Source: Marthasterias glacialis | Lineage: Eukaryota > Echinodermata > Asteroidea > Forcipulatida > Asteriidae | NCBI GenBank assembly: GCA_911728455.2 | Contig: OU452223.1 | Span: 16,425,802-16,489,801, forward strand | Direction of reading: 5' to 3' | DNA length: 64,000 bases | Part shown: one piece after another, positions 32,476-44,399 of the stretch | Layout of the letters: each line of letters starts with the position of its first letter | Numbering within the stretch: position 1 is the stretch's first letter | Program-made: the position numbers and the translations under genes | The notes under the pieces: model-generated | What the model was told of the DNA's origin: nothing | The model's input: only the letters and a program-made list of their open reading frames with translations | Database searches by the model: none

Positions 32476-32603
32476 ATTATTCACTGATTGAAAAGTAGTA
32501 TCTATCATGGACAAGAACGTCGTTCAACAGCAGATGCTTTTATCAAGGTCAACTTGGAATGTCATGTTTGGGATGGCTGTGGATCACTCCCTGATTGTCT
32601 AAG
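32476..32603 (+). other. E1 exon-like cassette, copy 2
   Basis: Acceptor TTTTGTTTGCAG, donor AAG|GTATGA. At 128 bp it is not a multiple of three, and the phase-1 frame has a TAG after SLIEK. An ATG frame reads MDKNVVQQQMLLSRSTWNVM. Nearly identical to the copy at 52514. Confidence 0.5.
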
Positions 32604-33219
32604 GTATGATTTTTCAACACTCAAGCTGTTCTTAATCCGATGTTGTTCAGTCTTATAAATTTTCCCCCAAAACATGTCTCCTAGCTGATGTTGTGTCTTA
32701 TATTAAATTTTTCCCAGTTACACCTATTAGATTTTCCCAAGTCAATGTTGTGTTGTCTCTTAAATTTCCTTGCGGCTCATGTTGTCCAGTCCTTCAAAAA
32801 CTTGCCAGCCTTCTAATTCCAACACTCAAATTGTTCTCAAGTTGATGTTATGCTGTCTACAGGCATGATATTCTTCCTACTTTAGTCTGATTTCTGATTT
32901 GTTTTGTCCTTGAAAAAAATGTAATTAAATAGCATGAACAGTCTATTATTATCTACCATATGTACATGTGTAGGCCAGCCCTTGTACTCAGTAAACATTA
33001 TGCTACTTTTTTTTCCAAGGGCCAAATGTGATAATTGTCTAACCCTGAATTTTTTTCCGAGCTGATGTTGTGCTGCCTCATATAATTTCTATGGGCTCAT
33101 AATGTCCATTCCCCTAAAAACTTGCCAATCTAATGGTTTTTGTAACTTTCAAATTGTTCCCAAGCCGATTCTTAACTTTTTCTTCATCACACATTACACT
33201 CTGTTTGTTTCTTTGTTAG

Positions 33220-33477
33220 ATAACAAACATTGACCTGCTTCAGGAAGACAATATTGAGCAGTTGCGGATCCAGGAAGGTGTGGAAAAGTTGGCCCCGTCT
33301 CTCCAACGCCGCAGACAAAATTAATCCAACACCTTTATGTTTGTTGACTGTCTGCATCAGTGATCACCAAGCCCCCTGGCAAATGACTCTGAGCGCCCCA
33401 TGGTCATGACTCTTCAAGAAACATCCTACAGGGTTGCAGAACTCATAAGCTTCAAGTTCTCTTGATTACCGGAATGG
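33220..33477 (+). pseudogene. E2 cassette, long form, copy at 33 kb
   Basis: Acceptor TTTCTTTGTTAG; donor ATGG|GTATGT. Phase 0 reads ITNIDLLQEDNIEQLRIQEG, then VEKLAPSLQRRRQN and a TAA inside the extra ~113 bp that the short form lacks. If spliced from 12896 it would give a shorter, different C-terminus (about 69 residues). Same long form at 53401 and 19275. Confidence 0.45.
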
Positions 33478-34374
33478 GTATGTAAAAATACTTCATCATA
33501 TAGCCGTGACTCATTACCTCCCAGGTCACTAAGTTTCTTCCCAAGCTGATGTTTTGCCATCTCTTAAATTCTCCTGAGGCTCATGTTGTTCATTCCCTTA
33601 ACATTTTTCCAACCTAATGGTTTAGCAACTATCAAATTATTCCTGAGCTGATGTTGTGCCTTCTTGTAAAATTTCCCAAAGCACATCTTGTCCGGTCCCT
33701 CAAAAACATGCCAATCTAATGTTTTTTCAACTCTTAAATGTTGAAATAATGAAATTTTTCCCAAGTCGATAATGTGCTGTCTCTTAAATATTCTCTAAGT
33801 AAATTTTTTCCAGTCCCTCAAAACTTTGCCAAGCTAGATATTTTATCACTGTCAGAATTTTTCCCAAGTTGATACATGTCGTGTTGTCTCTGAATTAGCC
33901 AACCTAATGATTTTTGCAAAACTCAAAATCGATGTTGTCCTGTCTCTTAAAAGTTTGTGAAGTACACGTTGTTCAGTCCCTGAAAAGCCTGCTAACCTAA
34001 TAATTTTTCAAAACTTAAATTTTTCTCAAATAGATTTAGTGCCGTCTCTTAAATTTTCATTAGAGTCATGTTGTCCGGTCCTTCAGAAACTTGCCAACCT
34101 TATGATTTTAAAACACTCAAGCTGTTGTGCTATCTCTTACATTTTTTTAAAGTACATGTTGTCCTTTCCTTCAGAAACTTGCCAATTTTGCAACACTCAA
34201 ATTGTTCCCAAGCCGATGCTGTGCTGTCTCTTCATTTTTCTTGTTGCTCATTTTGTTCAGTCCCTCGAAAAAAAGCCAACCTACAGTTGTAATGTTTTTC
34301 TCAAGTTGTTACTAAGCCAAAGTTATGCCGTCTCTGAAAGTTTCAAAGGTTGTCCTGTCCCTTAAAAACTTGCC

Positions 34375-37370
34375 AAACTAATGATCTGTCAACATTCAAA
34401 TTGTTCCCAAGCTGATTTTGTGCGCTCTGTTAAATTTTCCCGTGGTTCATGTTGTCTCGTCCCTCAAAAACTTGAAACCTAATGATTCTAAATAATCACA
34501 TTATTCCCAAGTCAATAATGTGCTGCCTCTTAATTATTCTCTAAGTAAATCTTTTCCAGTCCCTCAAAACTTTGCCAAGCTAGATATTTTACCACTATCA
34601 GAATTTTTCCCAAGTTGATACATGTCGTGTTGTCTCTAAATTAGCCAACCTAATGATTTTTCAAGACTCAAAACCGATGTTGTCCTGTCTCTTAAAAGTT
34701 TGTGAAGTACACGTTGTTCAGTCCCTGAAAAGCCTGCTAACCTAACCACTTTTCAAAACTTATTTCTCAAACTGATTTAGTGCCGTCTCTTAAATTTTCT
34801 TTAGAGTCATGTTGTCCGGTCCTTCAGAAACTTGCCAACCTTCTGATTGTTCCCATGTCGCTGTTGTGTTTTTGTTCCTTCCTTCAGAAACTTGCCAATT
34901 TTGCAACACTGAAATTGTTCCCAAGCTGATATCATGCAGTCTTTTAAATTTTCTCTTAGCTCATGTTGTCCAATTACCACAAATTTTTCAACTCGTAAGT
35001 TCCCAAGCTGATGTTGTGCCCTCTTTTGGGAAGCCAACATTTTGCCCAAGGCATATTTGTTCCATCCATTAAACATTTGACCGCGTTTTGATTTTTCAAC
35101 TTTCAAACTGTTCCCAAGCCGATGCTGTTCCTTCTCTTAATTTTTCTTCAGGCTCATGTTGTCAAGTCCCCAAGAACTTGCCATCCTTTTGATTTTTCAA
35201 CACTCAATTCATTACTGAGCCAATGCTGTGCTGTCTCTTAAATTTCCCAGAGGCCTATGTTGTCCCGTCCCTCAAAAGCTTGCCAGCCAAACTACCAAAT
35301 TATTCCTAAGCTGATGTTGTGCCTTCTCGTAAAACTTCCCAAAGCGCATCTTGTCCAGTCCCTCAAAAACATGCCAATTTAATGTTTTTTCAACTCTTAA
35401 ATTGTTCCTCAGCTTTTTTGTGCTGTCTGCTAAATGTTTTTTTATGCTCACACTGTCCAATCCCTCAAAAGCTTATCGACCGTATGTTTTTTCAAAACTC
35501 AAATTGTTCCCAAGCTGATGTTGTGCCGTCTCTTAAATTTTGGAGGCTTATGTTGACCAGTCCTTATAAAAAATATGCCAACCTTTTTTATCATTTTTAT
35601 CACTCAATGTGTTCCAAAGCCATCTCTTAAATTTTCCAGAGGCTCATATTTTCTAGTCCCTCAAAAGCTTGCCAACCTTATGTTTTTTCAACACTCTAAT
35701 CGTTCCCAAACGGATGTTGCTCAGTCTTTTAAATTTTCCCAAAGTACATGTTGTCCAGTCCCTCAGAAACTTGCCGTCCTAATAATGTTTCAACTCTCAA
35801 ATTGTTCACAAGCTAATGTTGTGCCATCTTTAGATTTTTTTCTCCAAGGCTCACATTGTCCAGTCTTTCAAAAGCTTGCCAAACAAACAGATTTTTCACA
35901 AGCCAATGTTGTTCTGTCTATCAAAATTTGTTGAGACTGATGTTGTCGAGTCCCTCAAAAATTTTCCAACCTAATATTTGTTGACTCTCCAATTTTTACC
36001 CTGCTGATGTTAAGCTGTCTCTTAAATTCTCTTCAGGCCTGTGTTGTCCAGTCCTTTAATACTTGCCAGCCTAATGATTTTCCAATGGTGAAAACGTTCC
36101 CAAGCTGTTGACATGCCATCTCTTAAATTTTTCCAAATTTTGAGTACTTCAAAATCTTGCCAATCTTGTTTTTCTAATTCTGAAACTGATTTGGAGCTGA
36201 TGTTGTACCAATTCTTAAAATTTTTCCGAGGCTCATGTTGTCTAATCCCTAAAAAAGTTGACATCCTGATGAGTCAAAAACTTATTATGCTTATAATGTT
36301 TTGGACTTTCAAATTTATACCACGACAATGTTGTGTAGTATGGTCTCTTAAATTCTCTGCAGGCTTGTGTTGTCCAGTCTTTCAGAACTTGCGAACTTAA
36401 TGATCTTTCAATGGTTAAAGTGTTCCCAAGCTCATGCCATGTTTTAAATCTTCCCAAATTACATATTGTCCAGTTCCTCATAAACTTACCAAGTTCTATT
36501 GTTTTTCCAATTCTCAAATTGTTCCCGAGCTGATTTTGTGCCGTCTCTTACAAATTTTCCTGAGGCTCATGTTGTCCGATCTCTCAAAAACTTGACAGCC
36601 TAATTAATGAAGTCTCAAATTTAATTTTTCCCCAAGCCGATAATGTGTTTTTCTTCAGGCTTATGATGTCCAGTCTTTCAGAAACTTGCCAAGCATTTGA
36701 TTTTCAACTCTCAAACTTTTCCCAAGCCGCTGTTACATGATGTCCAGTCCATTGAAACTTTCCAATGTAATGATTTTACCATTTCCCAAATTGTTCCTGA
36801 GGCTCATGTTCCAATCCCTCAAAAATTTGACAACCTAATGATCTCTCAAATCTACATTTTTTTCCCAAGCCGATGTTGGGCCATCTCTTAAACTTTCTTT
36901 GGGCTCATGTTGTCCAGAAACACTGAAATTGTTCCCAAGCTTTTAAGTTTTCCAAAGTACAACTGTGCAGTGCCTCATAAACTTGCCAATCTGTTGTTTT
37001 GCCAAGTCTCAAATTATTCCCGAGTTGATTTTGTGCCATCTCTTAAAGTTTTCCTGGGGCTCATGTTTTCGGATCCCTCAAAAACTTGACAACCTAATAA
37101 TTCGTCTCTAAAATTTTCTCAAGGCTTACATGGTGTATGATGTCCAGTCCTTCAGAAATTTGCCAGTCTTTTGATTTTGCAACACTCAAGTTGCTCCCTA
37201 GCCCCTGTTGTGCCATCTATAATTTTGCCAAATTACCTGTTGTCCAGTCCATTGAAACTTTCTAATGTACAGATTTTTAAACACTCAAATGCTCACAAGC
37301 TGAAGTTTTGCCATCTCTTAAATTTTCTTCAGGCTCATGTTGTCCAGTCATTCAAAAAAACTTGCCAACC
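34375..37370 (+). repeat. Higher-order block X, copy 1
   Basis: Marker phrases ('gattttgtgcgctctgttaaa', 'agctagatattttaccact', 'attaaacatttgac', 'ttggactttcaaatttatac') recur at 44400-47340 and in part at 54180-56200, in the same order. The spacing is close to 10 kb each time (for example 35067, 45110, 55149). Confidence 0.75.
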
Positions 37371-37760
37371 TAATGATTTTTCAACACAATGATTGTTCCC
37401 AATGATATCATGCATCTCTCTTCAATTTTCTTTAAGCTCATGCAGTCCAACCCCTCGTGATATTTCTTCTCTCAGATTGTTCCCAAGTTGATGTTGTGCC
37501 TTCTTCTGAAAAGGCCAAATCTTAAATTTTTCTTGAGGCTCATGTTGTCCAATTTCTTAAATATATGACAATCTAATGATATTTCAACCTTTCAAAATTT
37601 CCAACCTTTTGATTTATCAACACTCAAAATGTTGTGCACTGCTCAAAACTTGGCAACCTAATGGTTTTTGAACTCTCAAATTTTTCCCAAGCAGTTGTCA
37701 TGCTGTCTCCTTAATTTACTGATTCTCATGTTGCACAGATTGCGTCATTATTTCAACAGG

Positions 37761-38423
37761 ATAGGTGAGACTGAGGATATTTTTTCAGATCCTCAAATAG
37801 CAATAACATGTTTTCATGCCTCGAGTACGGGCACTCATCAGTTGCAAATAGTTTATTCTGACAAAGAATCGGTATGTCTCATGTCCTGGGTGTAGACAGT
37901 GGAAGGTTGGTTGTGTTTGTTTTGGTTCGAGGTTGTGTATGGTTGCCCTTTTGGGCACGGTTATTCTGAGTGATAGATGCCTTGTTTGTTGTCGACTTGT
38001 TCCTCCAATAAGGAGATTAGAATTTATAGAGCTTCGTCGTGCTCTTTCAAACCAGAGTCATTGGGAACAGGGGAGAGCTGTTGAGTTGATAAGTCAATTG
38101 GACTCCGATTAAAATTTTGCTCTGACCAGTTTTTCCTGTATATTTTGGTCCTTTTTTTAAAGCAACGAAGGGAGGGTACAGGAAAATTTCCCGGGGTGAG
38201 TTGTTGCTTTGGATAAATGACCAGTGTTTTTTTACTGCACTATTTAAGTCAAAATGGTTTATACAAGGGTTGTATGTTGTTGTGAGAACAAATGGAGTCT
38301 TGATTTCCTTTTTTTTTTTGTTTATCTGCCATACCATTATGAATCAGGTTTGATCGTTCAATGAAAGATACTTGGTTTGTGGTGTTGTTTATTTCTGGCG
38401 GATCATAGCCTCTTGCTGTTAAG
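37761..38423 (+). mobile_element. Fragment of an unknown repeat also at 62803
   Basis: From 'gataggtgagactgaggata' to 'cctcttgctgttaa' this matches 62803-63458 with about 95 per cent identity by eye. A + strand frame reads RLVPPIRRLEFIELRRALSN, then QSHWEQGRAVELISQLDSD and TAA. The second copy is longer and runs to the window edge, so this is a truncated copy of a larger element. Class unknown. Confidence 0.5.
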
Positions 38424-38479
38424 AACCGCCAAGAACATGCCAACCGTTTTTTATCCCGAGCTGTTGTGTCCTTAAATTT

Positions 38480-39060
38480 CACCGAGTGCTTGAAAAACTT
38501 GGCAACTTATTACAGTCAAGTTATACCCGCATTGATGTGCTGTCTTGTAAATATTTCTGAGGTTTATGCTGTCCAATTCCTCAATCCCTAGATTTCGATT
38601 AATCATTTACAATTCCTGGCCATTTTCAGAAATAATGTCTTATTTGATGAATGTTTAATACAGTGTTTCTTATTTTGTTTGCAGATTATTCACTGATTGA
38701 AAAGCAGTATCCATCATGGACAAGAGCCTCGCTCCTTCATCAGGAGATGCTTTTATCAAGATCAAATTGGAATGTTATGTTTGGGATAGCTACGCATCAT
38801 TCACTCCTTGTCCGAGGTATGTTTTAAAGAGCTATTTCTCGTTAACACGGAACCCCAAGATTTAACATGTTGGAATTTCAGCCACAGCGTTCATCTATAC
38901 ATGCCAAAGATTGTGCCATCTCTTAAATTTTCCCAAAGTACATGTTGTCTGGTCCGTCAAAAACTTGCCAAACTAATGATTTTTTCAACAGTCAAATAGT
39001 TCCAAAGTAGATGTTGTTATTTTTCTATACTTTTTTCAGGCTCATGTTGTCCCTTAGAAA
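38480..39060 (+). repeat. Higher-order block W, copy 1
   Basis: Contains an E1 unit with its full upstream and downstream tail, and recurs at about 43460-44180 (offset 4995 at the E1 start). Tail phrase 'ctatacatgccaaagattg' leads directly back into a monomer ('tgccatctcttaaattttcc'). Confidence 0.65.
38685..38816 (+). other. E1 exon-like cassette, copy 3
   Basis: 132 bp, acceptor TTATTTTGTTTGCAG, donor CCGAG|GTATGT. Open in the phase-1 frame (YSLIEKQYPSWTRASLLHQE, then MLLSRSNWNVMFGIATHHSL) and also from an internal ATG in good context (MDKSLAPSSGDAFIKIKLEC, then YVWDSYASFTPCPR). Among the best-preserved copies. Confidence 0.55.
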
Positions 39061-40064
39061 GTTGCCAACCTTTTGATCTGTCAACTCTCAAATTGTTCGC
39101 AAGCCGATGTTTTGCCTTCTCTTAAACCTTCCAGAGGCTCTTGTTGTCCAATGTCTTAGAAACTTTTTCAAATCTAAGGATTTTGCAACACTCAAATTGA
39201 TCCCAAGCCGATATTGTGCTGTCTCTTAAATTTTCAAAAATCACATGTTGTCCAGTTCGTCAGAAACTTGTCAACCTAATAATTTTTCAACACTCAAATT
39301 GTTTCCAAGCTGATATTGTGCCCTCTCTCTAATTTTGCCCAATTACATGTTGTCCAGTCCTTCAGAAACTTGCCAACCTGATGATGTTTCAACTCTCAAA
39401 CTGTTCCTAAGCCGACTATGCCTAGTCTTTCAAATTTTCCCGACATACATATTGTCCATTACCTCAAAAATTCCCATGCCGGTGTTGTGCCATCTCTTAA
39501 TTTTTAACAAGTATCATGTTGTACAGTCCATCAAGGCATGCCGACCTAATAATTTAAATCGATCCTGAGATTTTTTTTGTGCCATCTCCTAAATGTTGCT
39601 GATGCTCACGCTGTCCAGTCCCTCAAAAACTTACCAATCTTATGTTTTTTCAAAACTCAAATTGGTTCCCAAGCTGATGTGCCGTCTCTTCAATTTTCTC
39701 AATGCTAATTTTGTCCAGTCGCTCAAAAACCAACTAGCCAACCTAGTGTGTTTTTACAACTCTCAAGTTGTTACCTAGCTGACGTTGTCCCATCGTTGAA
39801 AGTTTCCTAACTAATGATTTTTGACATTCAAATTGAGCCCATTTTAAGTACACTATTAAATTTTCCCAAGGCTCATGTTGTCTAGTCTTTTAAAAATTGG
39901 CAAACTTAATGATTCTCAATTATCAAATTGTTTCCAAGCCGATGATGTGTGGTCTCTTAAATACTCCATAAGTCAATCTTTTCAAGTTCCTCAAAATCTT
40001 GCCAAGCTAGATATTTTACTACTATCAGAATTTTTCCCCAAGATGATGTCAGGTTGTCTCTTAA

Positions 40065-40200
40065 AAGTTCCTAACCAGTTGGCACCGGATGATGTGTGTA
40101 AATCAAAATGTTTCCCCGCCTGGAAACTGACGCCGTGTAAAGACCCATTCAACTGCAAAGCATGCACAGACCACACACACCGGCTTACGCTTTATTACAC
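40065..40200. other. Short non-satellite insert
   Basis: 'agttggcaccggatgatgtg' to 'cggcttacgctttattaca' lacks monomer phrases. A frame reads FPAWKLTPCKDPFNCKACTD, Cys-rich but too short to classify. Possibly a transposon or gene scrap. Confidence 0.3.
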
Positions 40201-41196
40201 TTGCCATCCTAATGATTTTTCAACTGTCAAGTTACTCCCAAGCTGATGTTGTGCCGTCTCTTGAATATTTCTGAGGTTCATGTTGTCCAATCCCTCAAAA
40301 GCTTGCCAACCTGATGATTTTTTTAAACTCCTGTTGTTCTCAAGCCGATGTTCCTTCTTTAATTTTTTTCGGGCTCACGTTGTCCAGTTCGTCAGAAACT
40401 TGTCAATCTGATGATTTTTCGACACTAAAGTTGTTTTCAAGCCCATGTTGTGCCCTCTTTCAAATTTGGCTCAATATCATGTTGTCCATTCCGTCAGAAA
40501 CTTTCCAACCTGATGATTTTTTAACTCTCAATCTGTTCCTAAGGCGATTATACATTAACCATTAAAATTTTCTCAACGTACATATTGTCCATTGCCTGAA
40601 AATTTTGTAAATCAACTTTTTTTTTTCAATCCTCAAATTGTTGCTGAGCTGATGTCGTGCTGTCTCTAAAGGTTTTCTTGAGGCACATGGTGTCCAGTCC
40701 CTCAGAAACTTGCCAATCTGATTTCTCAAAAATGTTGACAAGTTACATGTTGTCCAATCCATTGAAACTCAAATTGTTCCCAAGCTGAAGTTTGCCATCT
40801 CTTAAATTTTCTGGAGGCTCATGTTTTCCAGACTCTCAAAACTTGCCAGTCAATTGTTTCCAAGCTCATGTTGTATTGTCTTCCTAATTTTACCAGAGAA
40901 CATGTCCTTCAAAAACTTGCAAATCTAATGATTTTATAATTCTCAGATTGTTTCCAACTCGATGTTGTTCTCTCTCTCTCTCAAATTTGATTTTGTCAAA
41001 ACAATTGTTGTCTAGTCCTTCCAAAACATGCCAAGTTAAGAACTTAAGTTGTTCTCAAGCTGATGTTGTGCTGGCTTTTAAAAATCCTGAAGATCGTGTT
41101 GTACCGTTCTGCTTATATAATACAATTATTTACTTTCAAATTCTTGACGATTTTCAAAAATGACGATTCGGTGTATTTTATTATTATTTTTTGCAG

Positions 41197-41310
41197 ATTA
41201 TTCACTGATTTAAAAGTGGTATCCGTTACAGACAAGAGCCTCCTTTATCAGCAGATGCTTTTATCAATGTCAACTTGGGATGGCTACGAATCAACCCCTG
41301 CTTGTCTGAG
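41197..41310 (+). other. E1 exon-like cassette, copy 4
   Basis: 114 bp, acceptor TTTTTTGCAG, donor CTGAG|GTATGG. Open in phase 2: LFTDLKVVSVTDKSLLYQQM, then LLSMSTWDGYESTPACLR. It lacks the internal ATG (ACA instead). Confidence 0.5.
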
Positions 41311-41392
41311 GTATGGTCTAACAGTTATTTCTTATCAGCACCTCAAATACTTTAAAAGCTTCTGATTTTTCAAATCTCAAATTATTTTTGAG

Positions 41393-41450
41393 CTGATGGT
41401 GATGGCTATGCATCACTTCCTCCTAGTCAGAGGTATGTTAAAACATTTCA
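41393..41450 (+). other. E1 tail fragment
   Basis: 'gatggctatgcatcacttcc...agaggtatgttaaaacatt' matches the E1 3' end and donor without the exon start. Its tail continues 'ccctagcctgacatgttgtcat'. Confidence 0.45.
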
Positions 41451-41539
41451 TTCTCATCAGCGGTGAACCCCTAGCCTGACATGTTGTCATCAAGGCCACC
41501 GTGCTCAACTTCATCTGCTCTTTGCTTGACCATTTCACT

Positions 41540-41815
41540 TTAGGTCTGTTATGCTGTAAAAGGAAGACATTCTTAGTAAACTATTGTGGGGTTCATAAAA
41601 CTGAAGTAAAAATAGAGTAATTAATTGCAAACATTAATCATCTATGCATACTAAAGAAGGCACCAAAAGAAAAATTTGGAAAGGACAAGGCCATCATTGG
41701 ATAAGCAAGAAGAAAATCAACACCGGTGAAGGAGTATGAAGTAGGGTGAAATAAAGCCAGAGTAATAAAGAAAGATAATTAAGTAACAATTAATGTACAG
41801 CAGTGTTAGACTTAA
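41540..41815. other. Unique-looking insert, no gene recognised
   Basis: A-rich sequence without monomer phrases between E1 tail material and resumed satellite. No TIR or coding frame noted. Confidence 0.35.
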
Positions 41816-42208
41816 AATCTTCTCATGGCTGATGTCCTTTGCATAAAAACTTGCCAAGCTGATCTTGTGAAGTCTGTTAAATTTTCTTTAGGGTCATGTT
41901 GTCCGGTCCTTCAGGAACTTGCCAACCTTAAGATTTTTCATTACTAGAAGCTGATTTTGTGATATCCTTGACATTTTTACAAAGCACATGTTGTCAAGTC
42001 CCTTAGAACATTGCTATCCTAAAGATTTTTTTCATCTGTCAAGTTATACCCAAGCTGATGTTGTGCCATCTCTTTAATTCTGAGGTTCATGTTGTGCAAT
42101 CCCAAAACCCCTCAATCACGATTGATTATTTATAATTCCTGTCCATTTTTAGAAATAAAATCTTATTTGATGAAATGTTTATTAGAGTGGATCTTCTTTT
42201 GTTTGCAG

Positions 42209-42260
42209 ATTATTCACTGATTGAAGAGCAGTTTCTATCATGGACAAGAGTCTCCCTCCT
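42209..42260 (+). other. E1 cassette, 5' part only
   Basis: Acceptor and first ~52 bases ('attattcactgattgaagag' to 'gagtctccctcct') are present, then the sequence jumps directly into the monomer ('gttcccaagctgatgttgtg'). Confidence 0.5.
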
Positions 42261-42344
42261 GTTCCCAAGCTGATGTTGTGATATCTCTTATAAGTTTGCA
42301 GCAACTCAAACACTTCACAAGTCTAAAATTGAAATTGTTCCTGA

Positions 42345-42400
42345 CACGTTGATGTTGTCTACCCCCTCAACGTGTCCTTGTGCGAGGTATGTTTAAGCAG
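42345..42400 (+). other. E1 tail fragment
   Basis: 'tgtctaccccctcaacgtgt', then the donor 'gcgaggtatgtttaagcag' and the tail to 'catgttgtcatctcgggcac'. Same family of fragments as 21345 and 23594. Confidence 0.4.
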
Positions 42401-43459
42401 TTGCTTCTTATCAGCTTTGAACCACTTTGTTTAACATGTTGTCATCTCGGGCACAGTGCTAAACTACTACTCAAATTGTCCCAAAGTACATGTTGTAAAT
42501 GGTCAAAATATTTGAAAGTAGAAATTAGATAATGTTGAATCCTTCAAAAACTTGCCAACCTAATGATTTTTCAATACTCAAATTGATTCCGCCCTGATGT
42601 TTTGCCATCTCTTAAATTTTCCTGATGTTCATGTTGTCCAGTGCCTCAAAACTTGAAAACCTATTTTTTTGAACACTCAAAATGTTCCAAAGAAGATGTT
42701 CTTAATATAAACAAATATTCGGGCTCATGTTGTTAAATTATTTTGAAAATTTCCTACCTTTGATTTGTGAACACTCAAAATATTCTGCACTTCCTCAAAA
42801 CTTGGCACCCTAATGGTTTTTGAACTCTCAATTTTTTCCCAAGCAGCTGTTGTTCCGTCTCCTTAATTTACTGAGTCTCATGTTGCAGTCTTTCAAAACT
42901 TGCCAACCTAATGATTTTTATTCCAAAGCTTATTTCAAACTGTTCCCAAGCTGATTTTGTGCGCTCTGTTAAATTTTCCCGAGGTTCATGCTGTCCCGTC
43001 CCTCAAAAACTTGAAACCTAGTGATTCTAAGTAATCAAATTTTTCCCAAGTCAATATTGTGCTGTCTCTTAAATATTCTCGAAGTAAATCTTTTCCTGTC
43101 CCTCAAAATCTTGCCAAGCTAGATATTTTACCACTGTCAGAATTTTTCCCAAGTTGATGTTGTGCCGTCTCCTTAATTTACTGAGCCTCATGTTGCACAG
43201 TCTCTCAAAACTTGCCAACCTAATGATTTTTATTCCAAAGCTGATGGTGTGCTGTCTCTTAAGTTTTCCCAAAGTACTTGTTGTCCAATCCCTCAAAAAG
43301 TTGCCAAACTAATGGTTTTTCAGTGGTGAAAACGTTCCTTACAGTTCTTGAAAAACTTGTCAACCTTATGAATTTTCAATTATCAACTTATTCCCAAGCT
43401 ACATGTACCTGTTGTTCAGACAGTCAAGAATATGCCAACTTTTTTTCCCCCAAGCTGAT

Positions 43460-44180
43460 AGTTTGTTGTGTCTTGAATTTCACTGAGTGCTTGGAAAACT
43501 TGGCAACTTATTACACTCAAGTTATACTCGAACTGATGTGCTGTCTCTTAAATATTTCTGAGGTTCATGCTGTCCAATTCCTCAATCCCTAGATTACGAT
43601 TAATCATTTTCTGGCCATTATCAGAAAAAATGTCTTGTTTGATGAATGTTTAATACAGTGTTTCTTATTTTGTTTGCAGATTATTCACTGATTGAAGAGC
43701 AGTATCCATCATGGACAAGAGCCACGCTCCTTTATCAGGAGATGCTTTTATCAAGGTCAAATTGGAATGTTATGTTTGGGATAGCTACGTATCATTGACT
43801 CCTTGTCCGAGGTATGTTTTAAAGAGCTATTTCTCACTAGCAAGGAACCCCTAGATTTAACATGTTGGAATTTCAGCCACAGCGTTCATCTATACATGCC
43901 AAAGATTGTGCCATCTCTTAAGTTTTCCCAAAGTACATGTTATCCGGTCACTCAACAACTTGCCAAACTAATGATTTTTGAACTCTCGAATAGTTCCCCA
44001 GCTGATGTTGTGCCATCTCTTAAACTTTCCCTAAGTACATGTTGTCTGGCCCCTTAAAAACTTGCCAAACTAATGATTTTTCAACACTCAAATAGTCCAA
44101 AGCAGATGTTGTTCTTTCTCTATACTTTTTTTCAGGCTCATGTTGTCCCTCAGAAAGTTGCCAACCTTTTGATTTGTCAA
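43460..44180 (+). repeat. Higher-order block W, copy 2
   Basis: Duplicate of 38480-39060 including 'tgtgtcttgaatttcactga', the E1 unit and its tail. Confidence 0.65.
43680..43811 (+). other. E1 exon-like cassette, copy 5
   Basis: 132 bp, acceptor TATTTTGTTTGCAG, donor CCGAG|GTATGT. Both the phase-1 frame (YSLIEEQYPSWTRATLLYQE) and the ATG frame (MDKSHAPLSGDAFIKVKLEC) are open to the donor. Confidence 0.55.
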
Positions 44181-44399
44181 CACTCAAATTTTTCACAACC
44201 CGATGTTGTGCTGTCTGTTAAATTTAAACGAGTATCATGCTGTGCCGTCTCTTCATTTTTCTTATTGCTCATTTTATTCAGTCCCTCAAAAAATAGCCAA
44301 CCTACTGTTGTAATGTTTTTCTGAAGTTGTTACTCAGCCAAAGTTATGCCATCTCTGAAAGTTTCAAAGGTTGTCCAGTCCCTTAAAAACTTGCCAAAC

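Larger units (their letters stand above)
31200..33720 (+). repeat. Higher-order block Y, copy 1
   Basis: This stretch recurs at about 52010-53900 in the same order: 'ttctgcagtccctcagcaag', the G run, E1 copy, 'ggcatgatattctt-ctactttagtctg' and long-form E2. The offset is about 20.0 kb after subtracting the 782-bp insert at 31597. Differences are a few per cent by eye. Confidence 0.75.
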
